A DNA stretch of 39,586 nt from the NCBI GenBank assembly GCA_003142015.1, contig PLOI01000035.1, positions 6,112 to 45,697 of the forward strand, written 5' to 3'. The stretch is from Acidobacteriaceae bacterium. GTDB lineage: Bacteria > Acidobacteriota > Terriglobia > Terriglobales > Acidobacteriaceae. The notes below the pieces were generated by a model. It was given only the letters and a program-made list of their open reading frames with translations, searched no databases and had not been told where the DNA came from. Position numbers and translations under genes: made by a program. Positions 23,903 through 31,049 of the stretch are shown one piece after another. The stretch's first letter is position 1; every line of letters begins with the position of its first letter.

Positions 23903-24634
23903 ATGACGCCCATGCACTCAGAAAAGTACACGCTGCCCATCGTGGTCCCGCTCAGGGTCCGGGAAGAATGGCGGGTTTACATGAATCAAGCCAGCGATCC
24001 TGAATTCTCGTTCGCACGGGAGAACCAGGCTGGGTTTTCCTCGTTCACGTTTCGCACGGAAGATGCGTTCGACGTGCGCGCCGATTTTCTCTCGATACGG
24101 TCGCCCGAAGACGCGCTCCGCTTTTTGGGGAAGTATGGGCCGTTTCAGTACCAGCCGGACGAAGCATCAGGGACAAAAAAAGGCAAAGCGGCCCAGCCTG
24201 AACCCGTCAAATGGAGTCTGATTCAGCAAGCGCGAAAGGACTTTGAAGAAGCTCTCCTCGCCGATGGCATTCCCACTGAAAAGGCGTGGCTCTATAACCT
24301 TGTTTTCGGCCAGCCGCTCATACTCGAATTGCCATTCCGCGCAGTGACGCCGGAATTGTCTAGGCTCAATTGGAAGGATGACGCGGCAATTGCCTATTGT
24401 CATGACGTGGTTGATGCGCTGCGCACCAGCATCTTTCTCAGCCGCATGAGGGGCTTCAAGTGGAAACGCTGTGCGCGGCAGGGATGCAACCAACTTTTCG
24501 AGCAGGATACAAAACATCAGAAGATTTATTGCACTCCTGAATGTGCTCACCTCCAGGCGGTGAACAATTACAACGCCAGACAGAAGAAGAGGGCACGGAA
24601 ACCAAACAACCAAAAACCAACCAAAGGAAGGTGA
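23903..24634 (+). CDS. Protein with C-terminal CGNR-like zinc finger
   Basis: A protein of 243 residues. The ATG at 23903 (AAGG 7 bases upstream) is preferred over the one at 23897, which would be only 1 base from that motif. Residues about 1-185 are a mixed helical domain I do not recognise. The C-terminal part has a treble-clef zinc finger (KRCARQGCNQLF...KIYCTPECAHLQ) followed by a basic tail (KKRARKPNNQKP), the arrangement of CGNR/ABATE-type DNA-binding proteins. It is the first gene of the rightward operon leading to the integrase. It may be a regulator of the element. Confidence 0.65.
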   Translation: MTPMHSEKYTLPIVVPLRVREEWRVYMNQASDPEFSFARENQAGFSSFTFRTEDAFDVRADFLSIRSPEDALRFLGKYGPFQYQPDEASGTKKGKAAQPEPVKWSLIQQARKDFEEALLADGIPTEKAWLYNLVFGQPLILELPFRAVTPELSRLNWKDDAAIAYCHDVVDALRTSIFLSRMRGFKWKRCARQGCNQLFEQDTKHQKIYCTPECAHLQAVNNYNARQKKRARKPNNQKPTKGR

Positions 24635-24637
24635 ATC

Positions 24638-24847
24638 ATGTCAAAGGAAATTCTCTCGAAAGATCAGATCAAAGAGATTGCGGGGATGCTGGCAAAGAAT
24701 CCGGCTGACTCTCGCAATATGCAAGCGATGCTCTCAGCCGCGCCGAAGGAGAAACAGCGCGTAATGAAAAACTGCGTGGCCGTTCTGCGGAGAGCCGAGC
24801 GCCTTATCGCAGCCGAACAAAAAGCAACGAAAGGACGGAAATCATGA
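24638..24847 (+). CDS. Small helical protein upstream of integrase (69 aa)
   Basis: A 69-residue basic, mainly helical protein (KDQIKEIAGMLAKNPADSRNM...VLRRAERLIAAEQKA). GGAAGGTG lies directly upstream of the ATG. It begins 3 bases after the zinc-finger gene and overlaps the integrase start by 4 bp (ATGA), so it is translationally coupled to the integrase. It may be a directionality or DNA-bending partner. Family unknown. Confidence 0.65.
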   Translation: MSKEILSKDQIKEIAGMLAKNPADSRNMQAMLSAAPKEKQRVMKNCVAVLRRAERLIAAEQKATKGRKS

Positions 24848-26121
24848 GCGTCTATCGACCAAAGGGCAGCAAGGTTTGGGTCATGGACTTTATGTTTCAC
24901 TCGCAGCGCATCCGCGAAAGTACAGGCATGACCTCGAAGACGCGGGCGAAAGAAGTCTTTGACAAGCGAAAACAATCACTGAAAGACGGGACCGCTGGCA
25001 TCCGCAGACAACCCCGCCCGGACTTACTCTCAACAGCCGCCGGAGAATGGCAACAGGCAAAGCAACTCAAATGGTCCCCGAAAATGGCCTCCATTGTTCG
25101 CTACAGCATCGGCCATTTGCTGCCCGTCCTGGGTAAGAAGTTGCTTGTAGACATTGAGGCGCGGGACATTGCGAAGTATCAGACGGCGCGCCTTGCGGAA
25201 AGCGCATCCAACCGAACGGTCAACATTGAAGTGGGAATGTTACGCCAGATCATGCGCAAGTACGGAGCATGGGCGCGGATTCAATCGGATGTATCCATGC
25301 TGCCCGAAAGACAAGACGCCGGATGCGCACTCACTCCCGAGCAAGAGAGTCTCCTTTTACATGAATGTGGCCGTTCCGTTTCCCGCGCCTTGCGGCCCTT
25401 CGTTACGCTGGCCCTCGAAACCGGCGCACGATACAACACGATCCGCACCTTGCAATGGGGCAATATCGACTTTGCAAACCGTCGCCTTACGTTCGGCCAA
25501 GACAAGACACCATCGGGCACGGGCCGGACAGTCCCCTTGAATCAGCGGGCACTCGAAACCTTGAAGTTTTGGGCGCAAGAGTTCCCCAACCGGCAACCGG
25601 CGCATTTCGTCTTTCCATCGGAACGGTACGGCCTCCACGGGAGCGAAGGGACATTCGGCGGGACAGTCCAGGTCTATGATTACGACCCGGACAAGCCCGT
25701 TGGAACCATCCAATCCGCGTGGCAGTCAGCCAAGAAACGGACACAGCGCCACTGTCCAAACTGCGGTGACGGGACGCTGATAGACCGTGAGAAACCAGCA
25801 ACCGGGTATGAATGTGAAAGCTGCCATTTCGAGACGCCGAACCTTCCCGCTGCTCTGACACGGCTTCGCTTCCATGACTTGAGACACAGCGCCGTCTCTC
25901 GGATGATTGCGGCCCGTGTGCCCATTCCCATCATTGCCAAGATCGTTGGATGGTCCCCGAGCACAATGGCGAAGATGGCTGCGCGCTATGGTCACTTTGG
26001 CGTTGAGGAATTGCGCAGCGCCGTGGAATCCATCAGTTCCCCCACAAACCCGGAGATTCCGGCGGGGTACCCGCTAAATCCCCCGCAGTCAGACAGTGAA
26101 CGGAAAGTCAACATTAACTAA
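24844..26121 (+). CDS. Tyrosine recombinase (integrase) with inserted zinc ribbon
   Basis: A 425-residue phage-type integrase. Residues about 1-60 are an arm-binding-like N-terminus. Residues 60-160 form the core-binding SAM-like domain. The catalytic domain carries R196 (TGARYNTIR), H344-x-x-R347 (FHDLRHS), W370 in the second-histidine position, and nucleophile Y382 (RYGH). Between the catalytic segments, residues 304-327 contain C-P-N-C and C-E-S-C pairs spaced as a zinc ribbon, an unusual insertion. It overlaps the preceding small gene by 4 bp and ends 15 bases from the tRNA-Val gene, as expected for the enzyme that integrated the element there. Confidence 0.93.
   Translation: MSVYRPKGSKVWVMDFMFHSQRIRESTGMTSKTRAKEVFDKRKQSLKDGTAGIRRQPRPDLLSTAAGEWQQAKQLKWSPKMASIVRYSIGHLLPVLGKKLLVDIEARDIAKYQTARLAESASNRTVNIEVGMLRQIMRKYGAWARIQSDVSMLPERQDAGCALTPEQESLLLHECGRSVSRALRPFVTLALETGARYNTIRTLQWGNIDFANRRLTFGQDKTPSGTGRTVPLNQRALETLKFWAQEFPNRQPAHFVFPSERYGLHGSEGTFGGTVQVYDYDPDKPVGTIQSAWQSAKKRTQRHCPNCGDGTLIDREKPATGYECESCHFETPNLPAALTRLRFHDLRHSAVSRMIAARVPIPIIAKIVGWSPSTMAKMAARYGHFGVEELRSAVESISSPTNPEIPAGYPLNPPQSDSERKVNIN
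26090..26099 (-). repeat. Right copy of 10-bp inverted terminal pair
   Basis: CAGACAGTGA inside the last codons of the integrase gene, the inverse of 17778-17787. It is a candidate integrase arm site near attR. Confidence 0.4.
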
Positions 26122-26135
26122 GTTATTGATTCTAA

Positions 26136-26212
26136 TGGTGGGCGGTGAGGGACTCGAACCCCCGACTTCCTGCTTGTAAGGCAGGCGCTCTAACCAACTG
26201 AGCTAACCGCCC
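26136..26212 (-). tRNA. tRNA-Val(UAC), with encoded CCA; attR
   Basis: A complete cloverleaf on the minus strand: acceptor GGGCGGT (26206-26212) pairs with ACCGCCC (26140-26146). D-arm, anticodon stem CCTGC/GCAGG with loop CTTACAA, a variable region, and T-arm with TTCGAGT are all present. The anticodon TAC (26176-26178) reads valine GUA. The discriminator A and CCA are encoded at 26136-26139. Bases 26136-26182 are duplicated at attL. The 3' half present here was probably supplied by the element. Confidence 0.95.
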
Positions 26213-26339
26213 ACGCGGGCTGAAAAGGCCGCTGCGGCCTGCTGTCATCATATCAGCGCGCCTGCACATTCCAGCCGACCGCGCCTGCCCCTGAACACGC
26301 ACCCGGTAGCGACGGACCCTGTGTTGATAAACTCAGTCG

Positions 26340-27179
26340 GTGGGCCGTCTCATCCTCAATGCCGACGACTTTGGCCTGACCGCCGGGGTCAACCGCGCCA
26401 TCATCGAGCTGCACCAGGCCGGAGTGCTGACCAGCGCCACGCTGATGGCGCGCGCCGCGGCCACCGAAGAGGCCATCGAGCTGGCTCGCTCCACACACTC
26501 GCTGGGCGTGGGCTGCCATGTGGTGCTGGTGGACGGTGAGCCTGTACTTCGCGCACATGACCTTCCCACACTCGTGGACCCGCGCACGGGTCGCTTCCGA
26601 CCGACGATCGGCGCATTTCTTCAGCAGTTTCTCACGCGGCGCATCCGCCCCTCCGAAATCGAAGCCGAGGCCGCTGCGCAAATCGCGCTGCTCCAGAATC
26701 GCGGCCTGCGCCTCACCCACATCGACACCCACAAGCACACCCACATGTTTCCCGCCGTGCTGCGGGCGGTGCTGCGCGCGGCGCGTGCAGCAGGAATTCG
26801 CGCAGTGCGCAATCCCTTTGAGCCAAAGTGGAGTCTGCGTGTTACTCCTGACGCGCCGTTACTGCGCCGCACGGAAGTAAGCCTGCTGCGGCTGCTTGAG
26901 CCAATGTTCCGGCATATCATTGAAGAAGAAGGCTTTACCGCCACCGACGGCGCCATCGGCGTGCTGGCCACCGGAACCCTCGACACCGCCAGGCTCACTT
27001 CGCTGCTCCGACACCTGCCCGCCGGCACGTGGGAACTGGTCACACATCCCGGCTACAACGACATCGATCTCTCCCAGGCCCACACTCGGCTGCTGGAATC
27101 GCGGGAAATCGAGTTGCAAGCCCTCCGTGCGCTGAAGCAGCTCCAAGACATCGATCTGATCTCCTTCGCGGATTTGTAG
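26340..27179 (+). CDS. YdjC/ChbG/HpnK-family carbohydrate deacetylase
   Basis: A 279-residue cytoplasmic protein starting with GTG at 26340 (no ATG is available nearby and the ribosome binding site is weak). The start LILNADDFGLTAGVN is the family's metal-binding motif (Asp-Asp near residues 9-10), and HIDTHKHTHMFP supplies further histidine ligands. LVTHPGYND is a C-terminal conserved stretch. Members remove acetyl groups from N-acetylated sugars (chitooligosaccharides, or a hopanoid-linked sugar in HpnK). It precedes bshA on the same strand with about 100 bases between. The substrate cannot be assigned from sequence. Confidence 0.85.
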   Translation: MGRLILNADDFGLTAGVNRAIIELHQAGVLTSATLMARAAATEEAIELARSTHSLGVGCHVVLVDGEPVLRAHDLPTLVDPRTGRFRPTIGAFLQQFLTRRIRPSEIEAEAAAQIALLQNRGLRLTHIDTHKHTHMFPAVLRAVLRAARAAGIRAVRNPFEPKWSLRVTPDAPLLRRTEVSLLRLLEPMFRHIIEEEGFTATDGAIGVLATGTLDTARLTSLLRHLPAGTWELVTHPGYNDIDLSQAHTRLLESREIELQALRALKQLQDIDLISFADL

Positions 27180-27283
27180 ACGTAGGTTGTTGATTATAAA
27201 TGCGTTAAATACAAGTGCATCTTCAGCGCCACACAAAGCGTCCAAGTGATTGTCGAATAAAAATCACTGAATGAGAAGGATTT

Positions 27284-28426
27284 ATGCGCATTGGCATCAC
27301 GTGTTACCCCACGTATGGCGGTTCGGGCGTGGTAGCCACAGAACTGGGCATTGAGCTCGCGGCGCGGGGACATGAGGTCCATTTCATTTCGTATTCGCAG
27401 CCATTTCGGCTCAGCGGGCGGGACAACGGCATCCTCTATCATGAGGTTCCGGTCTCGAGTTATCCGCTCTTCGAGTTCCCTCCTTACGACCTGGCGCTAG
27501 CGTCGCGCATGGCGGAAGTTGCTGAATTCTATAAACTTGACTTGCTGCACGTGCATTACGCCATTCCCCACTCAGTGAGTGCTCTGCTGGCACGCCAGAT
27601 GCTCGCCGCGCGCGGCATCCGGCTACCCTTCGTCACCACGCTGCACGGCACGGACATTACGCTGGTGGGACTGGATCGAGGCTACCTCCCGATCACTCGC
27701 TACGCCATTCAGAAAAGCGACGGAGTTACCAGTATCTCCAACTATCTAAAGGAGAAAACGCTGGAAGATTTCGAGATTACGCGGCCCATTGAGGTGATTC
27801 CTAACTTCGTAAACTGTGACGAATATGTGCCCATCAAGGATGGGGTCGCGCGGGCGAAAGCGCGGCTACGTCTGGCTAAGCCTGACGAGGCAATTCTGAT
27901 GCATCTATCTAATTTCAGGCCGGTTAAGCGGGTGGTAGACGTGGTGAAGATCTTTGCGGGGGTGGTGCGCGAGGTTCCAGCACAACTGGTTCTGGTGGGC
28001 GACGGGCCGGATAGGTCGGCGGCCGAGTGGCTGGCTCACGACCTGCAAATCAATGATAAGGTTCACTTTATGGGCAAGCAGGAGAGGGTGAACGAGCTGC
28101 TGCCGCTGGCAGATTTGATGGTGATGCCGAGTGAGCTGGAGTCTTTTGGGCTGGCGGCGCTGGAGGCCATGGCCTGCAAGGTTCCATCCATTGCAACGCG
28201 CGTAGGCGGGGTGACGGAGCTGATCGACGACGGGGTGACGGGCCTGCTGTATCCCGTTGGGAATGTGGAAGATATGGTTGCGGGAGCGGTTGGTTTGCTG
28301 AAGGATCGTGATCGGCTGGAGGCCATGCGCGATGCGGGGCGCAAGACGGCGCAGAAGCGATTCTGCTCGTCGCTGGTGGTGCCCCAGTATGTGAAGTATT
28401 ACGAGCAAGTGCTGGGCGCAAACTGA
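27284..28426 (+). CDS. bshA: N-acetyl-alpha-D-glucosaminyl L-malate synthase
   Basis: A 380-residue GT4 glycosyltransferase. The N-terminal CYPTYGGSGVVATELG signature, the LHGTDITLVG motif, and the C-terminal EX7E-type donor site (PSELESFGLAALEAMACKVPSIATRVGG) are typical of BshA. It joins GlcNAc from UDP-GlcNAc to L-malate, the first step of bacillithiol synthesis in the cytoplasm. A purine-rich GAAGGA lies 6 bases upstream of the ATG. The deacetylase for the second step (BshB, LmbE-type) and the ligase BshC are not in this window. The upstream YdjC-type deacetylase belongs to a different fold family. Confidence 0.92.
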   Translation: MRIGITCYPTYGGSGVVATELGIELAARGHEVHFISYSQPFRLSGRDNGILYHEVPVSSYPLFEFPPYDLALASRMAEVAEFYKLDLLHVHYAIPHSVSALLARQMLAARGIRLPFVTTLHGTDITLVGLDRGYLPITRYAIQKSDGVTSISNYLKEKTLEDFEITRPIEVIPNFVNCDEYVPIKDGVARAKARLRLAKPDEAILMHLSNFRPVKRVVDVVKIFAGVVREVPAQLVLVGDGPDRSAAEWLAHDLQINDKVHFMGKQERVNELLPLADLMVMPSELESFGLAALEAMACKVPSIATRVGGVTELIDDGVTGLLYPVGNVEDMVAGAVGLLKDRDRLEAMRDAGRKTAQKRFCSSLVVPQYVKYYEQVLGAN

Positions 28427-28460
28427 CAGCTTTCAGTCATGAGTAGTGACTCGAAAACTG

Positions 28461-28590
28461 GTGAGCCACAGGTTATCGGTTTTTTTACACCGTGAAGTTA
28501 GAGGTTGCCGGTTTATTCCCAAATGTGAAGCTGCAGGTTGCCGGTTTTTGGAAGAGTGGCGAGCTGGCGCTTACCGGTTTTTCGGACACC
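28461..28590. repeat. Four degenerate ~33-bp direct repeats after bshA
   Basis: Units begin near 28461, 28492, 28525 and 28559 (spacing 31, 33, 34). Each has GTGA(A)G... then GGTT(G/A)(C/T)CGGTTT(T/A)T. The copies are imperfect and contiguous, unlike a CRISPR. The surrounding 317-bp gap (28427-28743) shows no gene. Confidence 0.6.
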
Positions 28591-28743
28591 GTAGAGGAAT
28601 GGCTCACCACAAAATGAACCAATGACTGCAAATTCCTCAGTAGTTATTTTTGGAAGTGATAGAAGAGAGAGCAAATACGCTCGGTTAACCCTGATAAGGG
28701 GAAGTTTTTCGGGGAGATTCCTGACTATGGGATTGGCCGTTCA

Positions 28744-29388
28744 TCAGCTTGACGGCGACTCGGCTGGGTCTTGGTCGAAGCGCGGGGTAAAGCCGAGTTG
28801 ACGCCAGAATCGGTCGAGGAGAGCTACGGTCTCGGGAGCGGTTTGGACGGTGGTGCGGAGAAGAATTTCTCTGGTTGCGCCGGCGTCGGGATTTCCAGTT
28901 AGAGTGTTGGCTTCGGCGACGATGGCTATGCACTTCGTTGGGCGATAGGTGCAACTGGCCAGGTCGGCGATGGAGTGACGCGTTGTGGGCGTGGCGAGAA
29001 CCGTGCGCGGCGGGGCCATGCGGTCGAGGAGCAACAGAATTTCCAGCTTGGATTCGAGTTCGTCGGGAACGCAGTCGATGACGAGATCGGCATTCCGTAC
29101 CGCGTCTTCGATGGTGGAGACGAAGGCGACGGGCAGAGTTTCATCCGGGGCTAAAGCCCCTTCCAATTCGGCTAACTTTATGCGGGGGTTAAAACCCCCG
29201 CCTCCCTCCGTATAGGAAGTTTCGGCGACCGGCTGAGGGCCGAGTTGTTGGCGGAGGAGTTCCTGGGCGTGATGCAGGTTGGCGGGCATCACGTCTTCGA
29301 GTTGCACGCGGAAGCCGGCGAGGGCCGCGGCGAGGGCCAGCCAACGGCCCAGCGGCCCCGCTCCAATGATGGCTACCGTTTCAGGCAA
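28744..29388 (-). CDS. Short 3-hydroxyacyl-CoA-dehydrogenase-like NAD-binding protein
   Basis: A Rossmann-fold protein of about 214 residues with VAIIGAGPLGRWLALAAALAGF at the N-terminus and ADLVIDCVPDELESK later, as in the NAD domain of 3-hydroxyacyl-CoA dehydrogenases. The usual C-terminal helical domain is missing, so it is shorter than the typical ~280. The frame continues to 29550, but the start is placed at TTG 29388, overlapping the stop of the small upstream gene (translational coupling), directly before the Rossmann strand. Residues about 62-80 are encoded by two palindromic REP-like hairpins, an in-frame insertion. Enzyme activity is uncertain. Confidence 0.65.
   Translation of the reverse strand: MPETVAIIGAGPLGRWLALAAALAGFRVQLEDVMPANLHHAQELLRQQLGPQPVAETSYTEGGGGFNPRIKLAELEGALAPDETLPVAFVSTIEDAVRNADLVIDCVPDELESKLEILLLLDRMAPPRTVLATPTTRHSIADLASCTYRPTKCIAIVAEANTLTGNPDAGATREILLRTTVQTAPETVALLDRFWRQLGFTPRFDQDPAESPSS
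29147..29201. repeat. REP-like hairpin pair inside a coding frame
   Basis: Hairpin one: GGGGC-TAAA-GCCCC (29147-29160). Hairpin two: GCGGGGGTT-AA-AACCCCCGC (29182-29201). They are separated by 21 bases. This double-hairpin form is typical of dispersed intergenic REP elements, yet here it lies inside the dehydrogenase-like ORF without breaking the frame. Confidence 0.75.
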
Positions 29389-29617
29389 GGGGTGCGGGCT
29401 TGGCGGCGAGGGCTTGGGCAATATCCTCGGCGCTGGACTTGGCGGCGAGCGCTTTGGCGACATCGTCGGCGTTGGGGCTGGCGTGGAGCAGGTGCTGGGC
29501 GACGCGGGCGCGCTCCTCGTCGGTGAGCGTGGGGATGGTGGCCAGCACACGGCGCAGGGTTACAGCGACGTCGTCAATGTAGTTCATCAGGCGGATGGCT
29601 TCTCCGGAGAGCGGCAT
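29381..29617 (-). CDS. Small helical protein upstream of dehydrogenase-like gene (78 aa)
   Basis: A 78-residue, mostly helical protein (LMNYIDDVAVTLRRVLATIPTLTDEERARVAQHLLHASP). The ATG at 29617 has GAGGAA about 7 bases upstream, a good ribosome binding site. The C-terminal third has two similar stretches (DDVAKALAAKSS and EDIAQALAAKPA). Its stop overlaps the proposed TTG start of the dehydrogenase-like gene. Function unknown. Confidence 0.6.
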   Translation of the reverse strand: MPLSGEAIRLMNYIDDVAVTLRRVLATIPTLTDEERARVAQHLLHASPNADDVAKALAAKSSAEDIAQALAAKPAPLA

Positions 29618-29743
29618 GTTTTTCCTCGATGGGCTTCCGTCTTTATTGTAGGGGGTTGGGTTGGGGAGGGGAAGACGGGTGGAACGAGTTGTCCTGGTTC
29701 TTCCCTTTGAGCGCCGTTGGGCTTAGGGTATTAGAATTCGAAG

Positions 29744-30658
29744 ATGGCAACCGCGACTTCAGGTGCTGTGATTTCCTTTAGGGAGTTTCTCGAGTGCATC
29801 CCTCCGGGGGTGACGTCGGCAATCGGCGATCTTGGCTGCGATACGAAATATCCCGGTAATGGGAGCCCATTCGCGTCTTTGGCCAACCCGGAGATCACCT
29901 TGCATTGCGATACTGAAAAGATATGTGGCGGGAATCGCCTCTTCAAGACGGGCAGTTCAGTCTCGCTTAGTCGAAAAGAGTCAAAGCTCATCTTCGTGAC
30001 ATACATATGCAAGAACTGTTCGAAAGTTAGAAAGACCTTTGCTCTTAGGGTGACCCTAGATGAGAATCTAGAGAGCGGCTCTGCATTCAAGTACGGTGAA
30101 GTGCCCCAGTTTGGTCCTCCAACTCCGGCTCGTGTCATTTCCCTTATTGGGCCGCAAAGGGATCTCTTCCTTAAGGGCCGACGCGCAGAGAATCAGGGAA
30201 TGGGAATAGCGGCCTTCGCATATTATCGCCGGGTGATCGAGGACCAGAAAAGCCGCATCTTCGACGAAATCATAAAGGTTTGCACTCGCTTATCAGCCGG
30301 TCAATCGATCATTGACGAACTGGTCCGAGCCAAAGAAGAAACACAGTTCAGCAAAGCGGTAGATGCGGTGAAGCTTGCGATTCCGCAGTTGCTGTTTATA
30401 AACGGCCACAACCCGCTTACGTTGCTCCATTCCGCGCTCAGTGAGGGGCTTCATGCGCAGACCGATGAAGAATGCTTGGAAATTGCTACAAGCATACGTG
30501 TCGTGATGGCTGAGCTTGCTGAGCGTATGGGACAGGCACTGAAGGATGAAGCGGAGTTGAGCACTGCGGTTTCGCGTTTGATTAACAAAAAAGCTGTGGC
30601 TGCAAAGTCGACGGAGGTCACGTCAAAAGCGATCGGTCCTTCCGCTGCGGGGGAATGA
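29744..30658 (+). CDS. Hypothetical protein with N-terminal cysteine motifs (304 aa)
   Basis: A 304-residue soluble protein. The first third carries cysteines in C-x-x-C-like settings (HCDTEKICGG, YICKNCSK), suggesting a zinc-binding beta domain. The remainder is helical, with GIAAFAYYRRVIEDQKSRIFDEII resembling the helical core of DUF4145-type proteins. The C-terminal 40 residues are polar. The ribosome binding site is weak (GAAG). It stands alone between the dehydrogenase-like pair and a hairpin-rich gap. DUF4145-like domains occur in defence-related proteins, but no partner gene is present. Confidence 0.6.
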   Translation: MATATSGAVISFREFLECIPPGVTSAIGDLGCDTKYPGNGSPFASLANPEITLHCDTEKICGGNRLFKTGSSVSLSRKESKLIFVTYICKNCSKVRKTFALRVTLDENLESGSAFKYGEVPQFGPPTPARVISLIGPQRDLFLKGRRAENQGMGIAAFAYYRRVIEDQKSRIFDEIIKVCTRLSAGQSIIDELVRAKEETQFSKAVDAVKLAIPQLLFINGHNPLTLLHSALSEGLHAQTDEECLEIATSIRVVMAELAERMGQALKDEAELSTAVSRLINKKAVAAKSTEVTSKAIGPSAAGE

Positions 30659-30703
30659 CTCCCTGGCCGTGATACGGAGCGGATGATTGAAGGTTCGCGG
30701 TTT

Positions 30704-30738
30704 CCCACCCATTTCGCAAAGAACGCGAAATGGATGGG
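30704..30738. terminator. Hairpin after the hypothetical gene
   Basis: 14-nt arms (30704-30717 and 30725-30738) pair with one mismatch around a 7-nt loop, 46 bases after the stop codon. Only TTTT follows after 8 bases, so this is a possible weak terminator. Confidence 0.5.
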
Positions 30739-30780
30739 GCACGGTGCTTTTGTGGTTAGGGAAGCAAAAAGCAAATGCAG

Positions 30781-30949
30781 ATCCTTCGACTTCGCCGCGC
30801 TTCGCTCAGGATGACGAACTAAAGAGAAACGTTGTTATTCCCAGGTCCCAAAATCGGAACCTGGGCCACCCGTCGCCCATCAGCGTCCACGCTGCCAGAC
30901 TCCCCCTGTGGGTCTGGAGACCCACAGGACAGCCGACCAGGAGGTCGGC
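30781..30949. repeat. Cluster of REP-like hairpins in a 391-bp gene gap
   Basis: In order: ATCCT...AGGAT ends (30781-30812); CCCAGGT...ACCTGGG (30840-30865); a perfect 11-bp stem CCTGTGGGTCT with GG loop (30905-30928); and GCCGACC-AGGA-GGTCGGC (30932-30949). The gap 30659-31049 holds no convincing gene. Such stacked palindromes look like dispersed intergenic elements. Confidence 0.65.
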
Positions 30950-31049
30950 GCTACCAATTTGGGGATAACTCTAAAGTCGTGCCCTGTCACAAGACTTTCG
31001 GCACGTTTGATTGCGCTCAGCATTACGGACGATCAGATGGAGCGGCTTT

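Larger units (their letters stand above)
17713..26182. mobile_element. tRNA-Val-integrated element, 8.4 kb, satellite-like
   Basis: Bounded by the two 47-bp copies of the tRNA-Val 3' half, with the integrase gene ending 15 bases from the intact tRNA. Reading from the tRNA inward: tyrosine integrase, a small protein, a zinc-finger protein, then divergently an excisionase-like HTH protein, a prim-pol/AAA replication protein, a tightly overlapping run of small genes, and a lone plus-strand membrane protein beside attL. No portal, capsid, tail, relaxase or conjugation gene is seen. A 10-bp inverted pair (17778-17787 and 26090-26099) lies just inside the two ends and could be integrase arm sites. 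The gene set fits a phage satellite or an integrated small replicon. Which of these it is remains inference. Confidence 0.88.

Noticed and set aside
28461-28590. CRISPR array
   Set aside because: The units are contiguous and degenerate with no unique spacers, and no cas gene is in the window.
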